From Fimenecus sp900545625 (GTDB taxonomy: Bacteria > Bacillota > Clostridia > Oscillospirales > Acutalibacteraceae), in NCBI GenBank assembly GCA_963931525.1, contig OZ007023.1, positions 124,001 to 188,000 on the forward strand: a stretch of 64,000 nucleotides of DNA. The letters run 5' to 3'. Each line of letters opens with the position of its first letter. The first letter of the stretch is position 1. Below, one piece after another: positions 34,054 to 42,503 of this stretch. Position numbers and translations under genes: made by a program. Under the pieces are notes generated by a model that saw only the letters and a list, made by a program, of their open reading frames with translations, did no database searches and was not told the origin of the DNA.

Positions 34054-34096
34054 GAAACACGGGCAAGCCGCAGCGGCTTGCCCGTGTTGTTTTGTT
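34054..34096. terminator. Bidirectional terminator between fhs and nagB
   Basis: AACACGGGCAAGCCGC pairs with GCTTGCCCGTGTT around a short loop, followed by GTTTTGTT. It lies between convergent stop codons and may serve both genes. Confidence 0.85.
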
Positions 34097-34111
34097 GGTA
34101 TAAACGTTTTC

Positions 34112-34831
34112 TTACAGCAGCCGTGCCGCTTCCTTATCCATATACACCACAACGTCGTGGTGGAATTGGAGGATCGACGCAGGGCAGACCGGCGTGACCT
34201 CGCCCTTGATCATCGCCGCCATGGCGTCCGCCTTGGCAGCGCCCGTGGCGATCATCACGATCTTTTTCGCCTTCATAATGGAACCGACGCCCATGGTCAA
34301 CGCATAGTGCGGCATGGGGTTTTCGTCGAAATACTGCGAATTTGCCTCGATCGTGCTCTCCGTCAGCTTGACCTTGAACGCGCCGCGCGTGAAGCAGATG
34401 GACGGCTCGTTAAAGCCGATGTGCCCGTTTCTGCCCACGCCTAAAAGCTGGATGTCCACACCCGCGCGGTCGAGCTCCGCATCGTAGCGCGCGCACTCCG
34501 CCTCGGCATCCTCGGCGTTGCCGTCTAAGAAATGCACGTTTTCCTCGCGGATGTCGGTATGGTCAAACAGCTCGCGGTGCATGAAGGTGTAGTAGCTGTT
34601 TTTATCGGACTTCGGCAGCCCAACGTATTCGTCGAGGTTATAGGTCGTCACATCGCGCAGGCTCACTTCGCCGCGTTCATACGCTTTGTATATGTACTGA
34701 TACGTCGGCACGGGCGACGCCCCCGTCGCAAGCCCAAGTACGATATTCGGCTTTTTATTGATGGCATCCACAAACAATTTTCCCGCCGCTTCGCCGATTT
34801 GGGCGGCATTTTCCATAATGATCAGTTGCAT
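34112..34831 (-). CDS. nagB: Glucosamine-6-phosphate deaminase
   Basis: NagB converts glucosamine-6-phosphate to fructose-6-phosphate and ammonia, the committed step in amino-sugar use. The 239-residue product is the short Firmicutes form. Motifs are VLGLATGASPVPTYQYI, TTYNLDEYVGL (catalytic Asp), LLGVGRNGHIGFNEP and MPHYALTMGVGSIMKAKKIV. The ATG at 34831 is preceded by GGGTGA; the open frame upstream crosses the divergent promoter and acpS and is not real. No nagA or transporter lies nearby. Confidence 0.97.
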   Translation of the reverse strand: MQLIIMENAAQIGEAAGKLFVDAINKKPNIVLGLATGASPVPTYQYIYKAYERGEVSLRDVTTYNLDEYVGLPKSDKNSYYTFMHRELFDHTDIREENVHFLDGNAEDAEAECARYDAELDRAGVDIQLLGVGRNGHIGFNEPSICFTRGAFKVKLTESTIEANSQYFDENPMPHYALTMGVGSIMKAKKIVMIATGAAKADAMAAMIKGEVTPVCPASILQFHHDVVVYMDKEAARLL

Positions 34832-34871
34832 TTTTTCACCCTGTTCCTTAACTTTCCTATCTGTGCGAGAA

Positions 34872-34936
34872 CATTGTACCACATTTTGCCCGGATTTCAA
34901 CAAATATTTTCTTTCCGGCGAAAATGTGGTACAATG
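34872..34936. promoter_or_regulatory. Divergent nagB/acpS promoter region with a perfect 15-bp inverted repeat
   Basis: ATTGTACCACATTTT (34873-34887) is repeated exactly in reverse at 34921-34935. Each arm includes an extended -10 (TGTGGTACAAT reading outward). For nagB a TTGAAA (34900-34895) lies 16 bases from its -10; for acpS no clear -35 is seen. The symmetry could be an operator as well as paired promoters. Confidence 0.7.
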
Positions 34937-34965
34937 CACATAGAACGCTTGGAAGGAGGCTGCGC

Positions 34966-35346
34966 ATGATCCGAAACGGCATAGATTTAGTGGAGATCGA
35001 GCGTATCCGCCGATCGGCGCAAAGCGCTGCGTTTGTTGCACGTGTGTTCGGCGCGCGTGAGCGCGAGGAATGGACGCGCAGCGGAAAAAAGGCCGAACAT
35101 CTGGCGGGCGCGTTTGCCGCAAAGGAAGCATTCGCTAAAGCGCTTGGCACCGGGATCCGCGGCTTCGCGCTTTGCGAGGTCGAGGTACTGCATGATCCGC
35201 TCGGCGCACCGTATTTTGCACTTTCGGGAAAGGCCGCGGCACTCGCCGAATCACGCGCGCTCGCTTTTTCACTGAGCATCACGCACACGCGAACGCTTGC
35301 GGCAGCAATGGTCACAGCATACGAGAAAGGAGACGCAAACCCATGA
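34966..35346 (+). CDS. acpS: Holo-[acyl-carrier-protein] synthase
   Basis: AcpS moves 4'-phosphopantetheine from CoA onto acyl carrier protein, activating it for fatty-acid synthesis. The 126-residue product begins IRNGIDLVEIERI, with the metal-binding Asp, and has LAGAFAAKEAFAKALGTGI with the second metal ligand Glu, and SITHTRTLAAAMV. A GGAAGGAGG site precedes the ATG at 34966. It overlaps nnrD by ATGA; this pair is common in Firmicutes. Confidence 0.97.
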   Translation: MIRNGIDLVEIERIRRSAQSAAFVARVFGAREREEWTRSGKKAEHLAGAFAAKEAFAKALGTGIRGFALCEVEVLHDPLGAPYFALSGKAAALAESRALAFSLSITHTRTLAAAMVTAYEKGDANP

Positions 35347-36881
35347 TGCGTATTTTAACTTCCGAACAGATCAAAGCCGTAGAGGCGGCCGCAGACGAAA
35401 GCGGCATTTCCTATCTGCGGCTGATGGAAAACGCAGGTTCCGCCTGCGCAAAGGCGATTCGCACGCGCTTTGACCCCACGGATAAGCGGCGCGTGGTCGC
35501 GCTGTGCGGCAAAGGCAAAAACGGCGGCGACGGCTTTGTCGCGGCGCGCAAGCTGTTTGAAAACGGCTATGACGTGCATGTGCTGCTCGTCGCGGGCGAA
35601 CCAAAGGCCGATAACGCGCGGGAAATGTTCGCACGGCTGCAGGAGCTGGAAGTCCCCGCCGAACCCTACATGCCGCAAAGCGAGCGCCAGCGCGCGCTGC
35701 TGCAAAAGGCAGACATTCTCATTGACGCGGTATTCGGCACGGGCTTTGCGGGTTCACTGCCCGAAAATCTGCAAGCGTTATTTGCGTTTGCGGAAACCTG
35801 CGGCGGGTTTGTGGTCTCCATCGACCTGCCCAGCGGCGTGTGCGCCGACACCCCGCAGCTGCAAAGCCGTCCGCTCAAAGCCGACCTGACTGTTTCGGTC
35901 ATGGCGCTTAAGCCTGCGCTGGTTTCCTTCCCTGCGCGGGAATTTGCAGGAGAGATCCAAGTGGTGTCTATCGGCATACCGGACGAGCTTTATAAAGCCT
36001 ATAACAAAACGTTCGCTTTTTCGGACAAAGATATTGCCGCGCTGTTCCCGAAGCGCGCCGCTGACGCGAACAAGGGCGATTTCGGCAAGGCGCTGGTGAT
36101 CGCGGGCAGCTATGAGATGCCCGGCGCCGCGCTGCTCGCCTGCGGCGCCTGTGTGGAATGCGGCGCGGGGCTGGTGCGGCTGGCCTTTCCGGAGCAAGCA
36201 TACGCGGCGGTCACGGCGGCCGTGCCCGAAAAGGTGCTTCTGCCGCTTGCTTCCAACCGCTTCGGTCGGATCTCGGCGCAGGAGGAAAAACGGCTTCTGG
36301 ATGTGCTGTCCAACGCAACGGCTTGCCTCGTCGGCTGCGGGTTGGGGCTCGATTATGATACGAAGGCCATTGTGCGCGCCGTGCTGCAAAGCACAAGCGT
36401 TCCCGTGGTTTTAGATGCGGACGGCATAAACGCCGTATGCGATGACATAGATATGATACGGGAAGCGAAAGCCCCGGTCATCCTGACCCCGCACCCGGGT
36501 GAAGCCGCGCGCTTGCTTGGCTGTACAGCGCGGGAGATCCAGGCAGACCGCATGGGCGCATGCGCCGCGCTTTGCGAAAAGACGGGCGCGACGGTGGTGC
36601 TAAAAGGTGCCGGCACGGTGATCTCGGCGGACGGCAAACGGTTTTCGGTCAACATGACCGGCAATGCAGGCATGGCGACCGCCGGCAGCGGCGATGTGCT
36701 TGCGGGGATGCTGCTCGGCTTTTTGTGTTTGGGCCTTTCGCCGCTGGAAGCGGCAGTTGCCGCCGCACATATCCACGGGCTTGCAGGCGATGCCGTTGCC
36801 GCACAATCGGCGATGTGCTCGGTCACGCCGTCGAAGATGCTTTATGCACTGCCAAGTGTGCTTTCCCGATTTGATCTTTAA
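35343..36881 (+). CDS. nnrD: Bifunctional NAD(P)H-hydrate epimerase / ADP-dependent dehydratase
   Basis: The 512-residue fusion repairs hydrated NADH and NADPH. The N-terminal YjeF epimerase domain (1-215) has VVALCGKGKNGGDGFVAARK and LIDAVFGTGFAG. The C-terminal ribokinase-like dehydratase (230-512) has DADGINAVCDD, LTPHPGEAARLL and the nucleotide-binding GNAGMATAGSGDVLAGML. The start shares ATGA with the acpS stop. The usual length and all motifs are present. Confidence 0.96.
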   Translation: MMRILTSEQIKAVEAAADESGISYLRLMENAGSACAKAIRTRFDPTDKRRVVALCGKGKNGGDGFVAARKLFENGYDVHVLLVAGEPKADNAREMFARLQELEVPAEPYMPQSERQRALLQKADILIDAVFGTGFAGSLPENLQALFAFAETCGGFVVSIDLPSGVCADTPQLQSRPLKADLTVSVMALKPALVSFPAREFAGEIQVVSIGIPDELYKAYNKTFAFSDKDIAALFPKRAADANKGDFGKALVIAGSYEMPGAALLACGACVECGAGLVRLAFPEQAYAAVTAAVPEKVLLPLASNRFGRISAQEEKRLLDVLSNATACLVGCGLGLDYDTKAIVRAVLQSTSVPVVLDADGINAVCDDIDMIREAKAPVILTPHPGEAARLLGCTAREIQADRMGACAALCEKTGATVVLKGAGTVISADGKRFSVNMTGNAGMATAGSGDVLAGMLLGFLCLGLSPLEAAVAAAHIHGLAGDAVAAQSAMCSVTPSKMLYALPSVLSRFDL

Positions 36882-36895
36882 GGGAGCGCGATACT

Positions 36896-37417
36896 ATGCG
36901 GCGGGTTCGGTGTGTTTTGGCGGCGGTTTTGCTGCTGCTTTGCTGCGGATGTCAAAACACGAAGCCCGAAACGGACGAGGCACCGCTGCCTGCCGCGTTC
37001 ACGGCGAAACTTGCCGTCACGCACGGCGCGCTGGAGTTTGAAGCAGACTTTACCTTTTCGGCGGACGGCACGGCGCAAACGGCGCTGACCGCGCCGGAGG
37101 CGGTGTCGTCCCTCTCGATCACGCAGAATGCGGACGGCTGCCATTTTTCGTTTTTAGGGCTGACGCTCGAAACCCCGCCCGCCTTTCTGCCCGATCATGC
37201 GTTCGCAAACCTTTTGTATGAAGCCGTGCAGGCGCTGCGCTCTGTCGAAGCAGATCGCACCGTTGCGGGCTACGGCGACCGCACCGTATACACCAGCAAA
37301 ACCGAAGCGGGGGACATTTTCTCTCTGTCCTGCACAGCGGACGGCACGCCGCAGACGCTCGCCATGGAAGGGCGAGACCTGCGCGTGGAATTTGTATCGT
37401 TCACGGCGCAAACCTAA
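36896..37417 (+). CDS. Predicted lipoprotein, function unknown
   Basis: The 173-residue product has a lipoprotein signal (positive MRRVR, hydrophobic AAVLLLLCC, then GC at residue 18 as the likely lipidation site). The mature part is mainly predicted beta strand and contains no motif I recognise. In Bacillus a LolA-like lipoprotein gene (ydcC) follows acpS and the nnrD-type gene in a similar way, and clostridial GerS proteins are related; a role in sporulation or germination is therefore possible but not shown. GGGAG precedes the ATG, 14 bases after nnrD. Confidence 0.7.
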   Translation: MRRVRCVLAAVLLLLCCGCQNTKPETDEAPLPAAFTAKLAVTHGALEFEADFTFSADGTAQTALTAPEAVSSLSITQNADGCHFSFLGLTLETPPAFLPDHAFANLLYEAVQALRSVEADRTVAGYGDRTVYTSKTEAGDIFSLSCTADGTPQTLAMEGRDLRVEFVSFTAQT

Positions 37418-37429
37418 AGACAAAACAAA

Positions 37430-37471
37430 AACAGCGGTCCCCTGCTTCTAACGAGCAGGGGGCCGCTGTTC
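37430..37471. terminator. Terminator between the lipoprotein and rubredoxin genes
   Basis: ACAGCGGTCCCCTGCT pairs with AGCAGGGGGCCGCTGT around a seven-base loop. On the minus strand it is followed by TTTTTGTTTTG, so it mainly ends the rubrerythrin-rubredoxin unit; the plus T-run is weak. Confidence 0.85.
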
Positions 37472-37482
37472 GATTGCCGTTT

Positions 37483-37602
37483 TCAGTCTTCTTCTTTTTC
37501 GAACTGGTCGGCGCCTACGCCGCACAGCGGGCAGACGAAATCCTCGGGCAGCTCGTCGCCCTCATACACATACCCGCAAACGGTGCATACATATTTTGCC
37601 AT
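37483..37602 (-). CDS. Rubredoxin-like small protein (39 residues)
   Basis: The product starts MAKYVCTVCGYVYEGDELPE and continues with FVCPLCGVGADQF, giving the two CxxCG knuckles that bind one iron atom in rubredoxins, with conserved Tyr and acidic residues. At 39 residues it is shorter than typical rubredoxins (about 52), being trimmed at the C-terminus and between the knuckles. AAAGGAA precedes the ATG. It lies 29 bases downstream of rubrerythrin, its likely partner as electron donor in peroxide reduction. Confidence 0.88.
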   Translation of the reverse strand: MAKYVCTVCGYVYEGDELPEDFVCPLCGVGADQFEKEED

Positions 37603-37631
37603 GATTCAATTCCTTTCAGACGATACAGAGA

Positions 37632-38171
37632 TCAATAGTTTTCCGCGCGCAGGCAGAAATAGGACTGCGGATGCGCGCAAACCGGGCAGACCTCGGGCGC
37701 TTTTTTGCCGATGACGATGTGGCCGCAGTTCATGCACTGCCAGACCATGTCGCCGTCGCGCGAGAAGACAAGCCCGCCTTCGATGTTGGCAAGCAGCTTT
37801 CTGTAGCGCTCCTCGTGCTCCTTTTCGATCGCGGCAACGCCGTCAAACAGCTCGGCGATGTGGTCAAAGCCTTCTTCGCGCGCCGTTTTGGCAAAGCCCG
37901 CGTACATGTCGGTCCATTCGTAATTTTCGCCCGCCGCCGCGTCCTTAAGATTTTCAGGCGTGGAAGGCATACCGCCATTGAGCAGCTTGAACCAGATCTT
38001 CGCGTGCTCTTTTTCGTTCTTTGCAGTTTCTTCAAACAGCGCGCCGATCTGCACATATCCGTCCTTTTTTGCCTTGGACGCATAATACAGATATTTCGTG
38101 TGCGCCTGCGATTCGCCCGCAAATGCCGCCAGCAGGTTCTTTTCGGTCTTGGAGCCTTTCAATTCAGCCAT
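37632..38171 (-). CDS. rbr: Rubrerythrin
   Basis: Rubrerythrin reduces hydrogen peroxide in anaerobes. The 179-residue product has the ferritin-like diiron domain (AGESQAHTKYLYYASKAK, NEKEHAKIWFKLL, EKEHEERYRKLL) and a C-terminal rubredoxin-like domain (WQCMNCGHIVIG, VCPVCAHPQSYF). The start is the ATG at 38171 (MAELKGSKTEKNLL) after AAAGGG. It is co-transcribed with the small rubredoxin. Confidence 0.97.
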   Translation of the reverse strand: MAELKGSKTEKNLLAAFAGESQAHTKYLYYASKAKKDGYVQIGALFEETAKNEKEHAKIWFKLLNGGMPSTPENLKDAAAGENYEWTDMYAGFAKTAREEGFDHIAELFDGVAAIEKEHEERYRKLLANIEGGLVFSRDGDMVWQCMNCGHIVIGKKAPEVCPVCAHPQSYFCLRAENY

Positions 38172-38228
38172 GCAAATCACCCTTTCCGTTTATCATTTTT
38201 TCCTATTTGCAGTTTCTGCTGCAAGGTA

Positions 38229-38257
38229 ATTATAGGATATACAGGAAAATTTTTCAA
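38229..38257 (-). promoter_or_regulatory. Promoter of rubrerythrin
   Basis: On the minus strand TTGAAA and TATAAT are 17 bases apart, 58 bases before the ATG. A PerR-type operator is not obvious. Confidence 0.75.
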
Positions 38258-38273
38258 GCTTTCGCTGAAAAAA

Positions 38274-38302
38274 TTGAATCTTCCCAAGAAAAATGCTACA
38301 AT
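38274..38302 (+). promoter_or_regulatory. Promoter of the Pr6Pr-like gene
   Basis: TTGAAT and TACAAT are 17 bases apart, with ATGC before the -10. Confidence 0.65.
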
Positions 38303-38357
38303 GGACAGGCAAAACAAATAAAAGGAGTTGCGGTGCGGTGCGCCGCGTGTGCAAAGC

Positions 38358-39020
38358 ATGTATATCAAAAACAAACACATCAAACAAATTTACCGTTTGC
38401 TGTTCCTGCTTGTCTGTGAGGCAGGGTTGATTTTGGAATTCGTGGGCGTCGGATCCTTGGGCGGCGCAAAAATGCTGCTGTGCTATTACACGGTGTTAAG
38501 CAATCTCGTCTGCTTTTTGTACTTCGCCTTTCTCGTCATCGTGCAGCCCGCACGGGAAAACGCACTGATAAAAGGCGCCGTTACCATGTGCATCACGGTG
38601 ACGGGACTTGTATACCATTTCATGCTCACAGGCGTGATGGAAGCGAGCGTCGGCACAGTCTCACAGACCTTACTCATCGGCAACACATTGGTGCACTATG
38701 TTGTCCCGATCGGCGTTGTGCTCGACTATTTCCTGTTTTTCCCCAAAGGCAACTATAAACCCCTGCACCCGTTGGCGTGGTTGGCGCTTCCCTTTGCATA
38801 TTTTGTATTCATCCTGATCCGCGCCGAGGTCAGCACCGCGACCTTTACGGGCTACGGCGGGCAAAGCCGTTTTCCGTATCCGTTCCTGGACGTGGATGCC
38901 TACGGCTGGAGCCGTGTGCTTTTGATGGTTTTTGCGATTACGGTCGTGTTTACAGCGCTGGGCTACCTTGCCTTTGTGCTCGACCGGCTGCTGGGCAGGA
39001 CGCGCAAGGGCGGGCGGTGA
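38358..39020 (+). CDS. Multi-pass membrane protein of the Pr6Pr type
   Basis: The 220-residue product has six predicted membrane helices, with the segment CYYTVLSNLVCFLYFAFLVI, TVTGLVYHFMLTG, and HYVVPIGVVLDYFLFFPKG typical of the Pr6Pr (FAR-17a-like) group. Their function is unknown. Start choice is uncertain: AAAGGAG at 38321 lies 30 bases before the ATG at 38358, while an in-frame GTG at 38349 or TTG at 38328 would be nearer; homology begins at about MYIKNKHIKQ. Confidence 0.78.
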   Translation: MYIKNKHIKQIYRLLFLLVCEAGLILEFVGVGSLGGAKMLLCYYTVLSNLVCFLYFAFLVIVQPARENALIKGAVTMCITVTGLVYHFMLTGVMEASVGTVSQTLLIGNTLVHYVVPIGVVLDYFLFFPKGNYKPLHPLAWLALPFAYFVFILIRAEVSTATFTGYGGQSRFPYPFLDVDAYGWSRVLLMVFAITVVFTALGYLAFVLDRLLGRTRKGGR

Positions 39021-39037
39021 TTTTACGAATCGGCGCG

Positions 39038-39601
39038 CTACAGCTTACAGCCCATACATAGGCCGCCGGGAAGCGTGCGCAGCACGGCAAATCCGTGTTT
39101 TTTATAAAAAGCGACGGCGCGTGTATTGTTGGATGACACGCACAGAAATACACCGGGTACGCCGCTTTCTGCGAGCTTTTCTTTGAGCGCTTGCATAAGC
39201 TGTGACCCGATTCCCCTGCTTTGGATCTCTGGCAGCAGGTCGATGTGCAGGTGCGCAGGATATTCTTTTGCAAACGGGGCTTGCAGCTTAAACGAACCGC
39301 GTGCGTTTAGGGCACGGAACAGCCCGAGCTTCCTGATCTCTTTGAGCTCCCTTTCGGCAAATGCCGCGCGGTAGCGCGCAAGATCAGGCGCGCAAAGGAT
39401 ATACCCCCTGGCGCAGTCTGTTTCATCCGCTGCGACAAAGCAGAAATCCCGTTCGGTGCGCGTGTAGCATCGGTTGTATAGCAGCAGTGTATTCTCCTGC
39501 TCGCGTGTGTTCTTGCGCCGGGCAGGGGCAGCGGTCGCAAGGCAGATGTGCTCGACGGCAGGGATGTCCGTTTCACAAAGCGGACGGATACGGATCTGCA
39601 T
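39038..39601 (-). CDS. GNAT-family N-acetyltransferase
   Basis: The 187-residue product has the acetyl-CoA site LLPEIQSRGIGSQLMQALKE and the typical final block VSSNNTRAVAFYKKHGFAVL. The N-terminal half (IRPLCETDIPAVEHICLATA and a long middle helix region) resembles GNATs that act on small molecules or aminoglycoside-like amines, but no substrate can be given. The ATG at 39601 follows AAGGAG. Confidence 0.9.
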   Translation of the reverse strand: MQIRIRPLCETDIPAVEHICLATAAPARRKNTREQENTLLLYNRCYTRTERDFCFVAADETDCARGYILCAPDLARYRAAFAERELKEIRKLGLFRALNARGSFKLQAPFAKEYPAHLHIDLLPEIQSRGIGSQLMQALKEKLAESGVPGVFLCVSSNNTRAVAFYKKHGFAVLRTLPGGLCMGCKL

Positions 39602-39628
39602 AAGCGCGCTCCTTTTTCCGTTTTTTGC

Positions 39629-39657
39629 ATTGTAGCACAAATGAAACCTGCCCGCAA
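39629..39657 (-). promoter_or_regulatory. Promoter of the GNAT gene
   Basis: On the minus strand TTGCGG and TACAAT are 17 bases apart, with TGTGC before the -10. Confidence 0.65.
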
Positions 39658-39704
39658 GGCACGCCGCACAGGCGGTATGCTTACACTTTTATAAAGGAGT
39701 CTTT

Positions 39705-41363
39705 ATGAAAACAAGGTGGTACAAAGACGCGGTGGTCTATCAAATCTATCCGCGCAGCTTTATGGATTCCGACGGCGACGGCATCGGCGATCTGCCCGGT
39801 ATCCTGCAAAAGGTCGATTACTTAAAAGAACTCGGTGTGGATGCCGTTTGGCTATCGCCCTGCTATAAGTCTCCAAATGACGATAACGGGTATGACATCA
39901 GCGATTACCGTGACATCATGGATGAATTCGGCACCATGCGGGATTTTGAACGGATGCTTGCAGCGTTCCACAGCCGCGGCATCCGTGTGCTGATGGATCT
40001 GGTTGTCAACCACACCTCGGATGAACACCCGTGGTTCCGGGAGAGCCGAAAGGATAAAGCGAACCCGTACCGCGACTACTATATTTGGCGCGACGGCACA
40101 GGTCCCGATAAAAAAGACCCGCCCAACCGCTGGCGCGCCTGTTTCGGCGGTTCAGCGTGGGAATACGACGAGACGACCGGACAGTTCTACCTGCACCTGT
40201 TCAGCAAAAAGCAGCCAGACCTGAATTGGGACAACCCGAAGGTGCGGGCAGAGGTGGCGGACATCTGCAACTTCTGGCTGCAAAAGGGCGTGGACGGCTT
40301 TCGCTGCGATGTGATCACCTATATCTCCAAGCCCGACGACCTGTACCATGCTGCGCAGAAGGACGTCGTGGTCGGTCCGCACTGGAAAGCCTATATACAC
40401 GAGCTGTCCGAGCGCGCCTTTTCCCGCTTTGATACCCTGATCGTCGGTGAGGCGGCGGGGATCGATTTCCGGCGCGCATGCGAGATCACGCGCGAGGACG
40501 CAGGGCTTTTGGACATGCTGTTTCATTTTGAACATGTGAGCGTGTTACCCGTTTGTGCGAAGAATCAGCGTTCTACCAATCTGCGCCGCTTCAAGCGGAT
40601 CCTGTTCCGTTGGCAGACGCTGCCGAAAAACTGCTGGGGCGCGCTGTACTATGAGAATCACGACCAGCCCCGCAGTATGCCGCGCTTTGCGCCTGCCGGC
40701 GAGCACCGTGCCGCTGCGGCAAAAAGCCTTGCGGTTTCGCTGCTGTTTCAAAAGGGTACGCCGTTTCTGTATCAAGGGCAGGAGCTTGGCATGACCAACT
40801 GCGAGTTTTCAAAGGCGGATTACCGAGATATCCAATCGGTCAATCAGCTTGCCGACGCACGCCGTAAGCCCTTCGGCAGAATCGCCGCGTATTTTGCCGA
40901 ACGGTATTTGCAGCGATACGCCCGCGATCATGCCCGCACGCCGATGCAGTGGAGCGACGCGCCGAATGCCGGCTTCACAAGCGGCACGCCGTGGATGAAG
41001 GTCAACGACAATTATAAACAGATCAACGCTGCCGACCAGCAAAAAGACCCGCGATCCGTTTTTCATTTTTATAAAACGGCAATCTTCCTGCGCAAGGCAT
41101 ATGCCGACATCGTGCGCGACGGAGAATTCCTTCCGATCGGTGCGAAAAACAAAAATGTGTTTGCCTTTGCACGCAGGCTCGGCAAAGAGCAGCTGCTCGT
41201 CGTATGCAGCCTTTCCCCGAAAGCGGTGCGCTTTTCCGTCCCGGCGGAATTTATAAGGGGCAATGCACAGCTGCTGCTGTGCAATACCGATACACCGCCT
41301 GTGCTCGGTGAAGTTTTGCAGCTTGCACCCTGCGCCTGTGCGGTGTGGCTTACAGAGACCTGA
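39705..41363 (+). CDS. GH13 alpha-glucosidase, oligo-1,6-glucosidase type
   Basis: The 552-residue cytoplasmic enzyme opens WYKDAVVYQIYPRSFMDSDG, the standard start of GH13 subfamily 31. Catalytic residues are Asp202 (GVDGFRCDV, nucleophile), Glu249 (LIVGEA, acid/base) and Asp320 (YYENHDQPR). Val203 directly after the nucleophile is the residue associated with alpha-1,6 preference in this subfamily, whereas alpha-1,4 enzymes often have Thr or Ala. It probably releases glucose from isomalto-oligosaccharides or panose. It is a single-gene unit with AAAGGAG before the ATG; no transporter or regulator is next to it. Confidence 0.95.
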   Translation: MKTRWYKDAVVYQIYPRSFMDSDGDGIGDLPGILQKVDYLKELGVDAVWLSPCYKSPNDDNGYDISDYRDIMDEFGTMRDFERMLAAFHSRGIRVLMDLVVNHTSDEHPWFRESRKDKANPYRDYYIWRDGTGPDKKDPPNRWRACFGGSAWEYDETTGQFYLHLFSKKQPDLNWDNPKVRAEVADICNFWLQKGVDGFRCDVITYISKPDDLYHAAQKDVVVGPHWKAYIHELSERAFSRFDTLIVGEAAGIDFRRACEITREDAGLLDMLFHFEHVSVLPVCAKNQRSTNLRRFKRILFRWQTLPKNCWGALYYENHDQPRSMPRFAPAGEHRAAAAKSLAVSLLFQKGTPFLYQGQELGMTNCEFSKADYRDIQSVNQLADARRKPFGRIAAYFAERYLQRYARDHARTPMQWSDAPNAGFTSGTPWMKVNDNYKQINAADQQKDPRSVFHFYKTAIFLRKAYADIVRDGEFLPIGAKNKNVFAFARRLGKEQLLVVCSLSPKAVRFSVPAEFIRGNAQLLLCNTDTPPVLGEVLQLAPCACAVWLTET

Positions 41364-41382
41364 TTTTCGTCAAACTTCGATA

Positions 41383-41416
41383 CAAAAGCCGTCCTCTGTT
41401 CGGAGGACGGCTTTTA
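41383..41416. terminator. Bidirectional terminator between the GH13 gene and sigF
   Basis: AAAAGCCGTCCTC pairs with GAGGACGGCTTTT around a six-base loop, with T-runs on both strands. It ends the convergent GH13 gene and the spoIIA operon. Confidence 0.9.
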
Positions 41417-42067
41417 TCCGGTCAGGCGTTTGCGCATTTCGAGCAGTATGCCGCGTTCGCGCCGGGAGACCTGCACCTGCGAAAGCCCCAGGGCTTCAGC
41501 GGTCTTGACCTGCGTCAACCCTTGAAAATAGCGTAATTCAATAAGTTTCCGATCCGATTCAGGCAGCGTTGCAAGCACCTCGCGCAGCGCCAGCGCGTTT
41601 TGAATTTCATCCTCGCCCGATTCCACGGGGATGTCCAGCTGCCGCGCGCCGTCTTCATCCGCCGCCGTTAAGGAAACGGTCGGCTGCGCGAGCCCTAAAA
41701 GCTCGGTCATTTCATATTCCGAAACGCCCATTTTTTCGGCGAGCTCACGAAGCGTCGGCTCGCGCGAGAGGGCCGCCGTCATTTCCTCGCGCACACGTGC
41801 GGCGGTACGCGCGCGTTCTTTTAAGGCGCGGCTGATCTTCACACTGCCGCCGTCACGGAACAGGCGTTTGATCTCGCCTAAGATCGCGGGCACGGCATAG
41901 GTCGAAAACGCAAAGCCCAATTCCGCACGAAAGCCGTCCGCCGCCTTGACAAGGCCCAGACAGCCCGCCGAAAACAAATCGTCATATTCGATGCCCTTCC
42001 CGCGGAAGCGGTTGGCACAGGCGTGCACGAGCCCTAAATTTTCGGCGATCAGGCGGTCACGGTTCAA
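41414..42067 (-). CDS. sigF: RNA polymerase sigma factor SigF (forespore)
   Basis: The 217-residue product is a sigma-70 factor with regions 2 (EYDDLFSAGCLGLVKAADGF, FSTYAVPAILGEIKRLFRDG), 3 (SREPTLRELAEKMGVSEYEM) and 4 (LPESDRKLIELRYFQGLTQV, ALGLSQVQVSRRERGIL). It is SigF by its place after spoIIAA and spoIIAB and by the VKISRALKE block. It drives early forespore genes in sporulation. The start is a TTG at 42067, inside the 3' end of spoIIAB, with GAGGCAAG upstream. Confidence 0.93.
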   Translation of the reverse strand: MNRDRLIAENLGLVHACANRFRGKGIEYDDLFSAGCLGLVKAADGFRAELGFAFSTYAVPAILGEIKRLFRDGGSVKISRALKERARTAARVREEMTAALSREPTLRELAEKMGVSEYEMTELLGLAQPTVSLTAADEDGARQLDIPVESGEDEIQNALALREVLATLPESDRKLIELRYFQGLTQVKTAEALGLSQVQVSRRERGILLEMRKRLTG

Positions 42068-42503
42068 GGCTTGCCTCTCTGCCGTGCAGCAGCTTCACGA
42101 GTGTTACGGTAGTGCCTTTTCCCACGGCGGAGCGCACGCGCACCTTATCGCAAAAGCTCTCCATGACGGAAAAGCCCAACCCCGAGCGGTCGCCGCCGCG
42201 CGTCGTGAACAGCGGTTCACGCGCTTTTTTCACGTCCGCGATGCCGCAGCCGCGGTCACGGATGCGGATCTCCATGCGGCCGCGTTCAAACAGGCGCACC
42301 TGTATGTAGATTTTACCGACCTCGTTCGGGTACGCGTGCACGATGCAGTTCGTGACCGCCTCGCTGACCGCCGTTTTGATGTCGTTGACCTCTTCGAGCG
42401 TCGGATCAAGCGCAGCGGCGAAGGCGGCGACCGCCACGCGCGCGTAGGCCTCGTTTACGGAGCGGCTTTCGATCTGCAGCCGCATCTCATTGATGGGTCT
42501 CAT
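42057..42503 (-). CDS. spoIIAB: Anti-sigma F factor (serine kinase) SpoIIAB
   Basis: The 148-residue GHKL-fold protein holds SigF inactive until SpoIIAA frees it, and phosphorylates SpoIIAA. The N box is VNDIKTAVSEAVTNCIVHAY, the G1 box RDRGCGIADVKKA and the G2 region GLGFSVMESFCD, ending VGKGTTVTLVK. The ATG at 42503 follows AAAGGAGG and overlaps the end of spoIIAA by 17 bases, and the stop overlaps sigF, so all three are tightly coupled. Confidence 0.95.
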   Translation of the reverse strand: MRPINEMRLQIESRSVNEAYARVAVAAFAAALDPTLEEVNDIKTAVSEAVTNCIVHAYPNEVGKIYIQVRLFERGRMEIRIRDRGCGIADVKKAREPLFTTRGGDRSGLGFSVMESFCDKVRVRSAVGKGTTVTLVKLLHGREASLEP

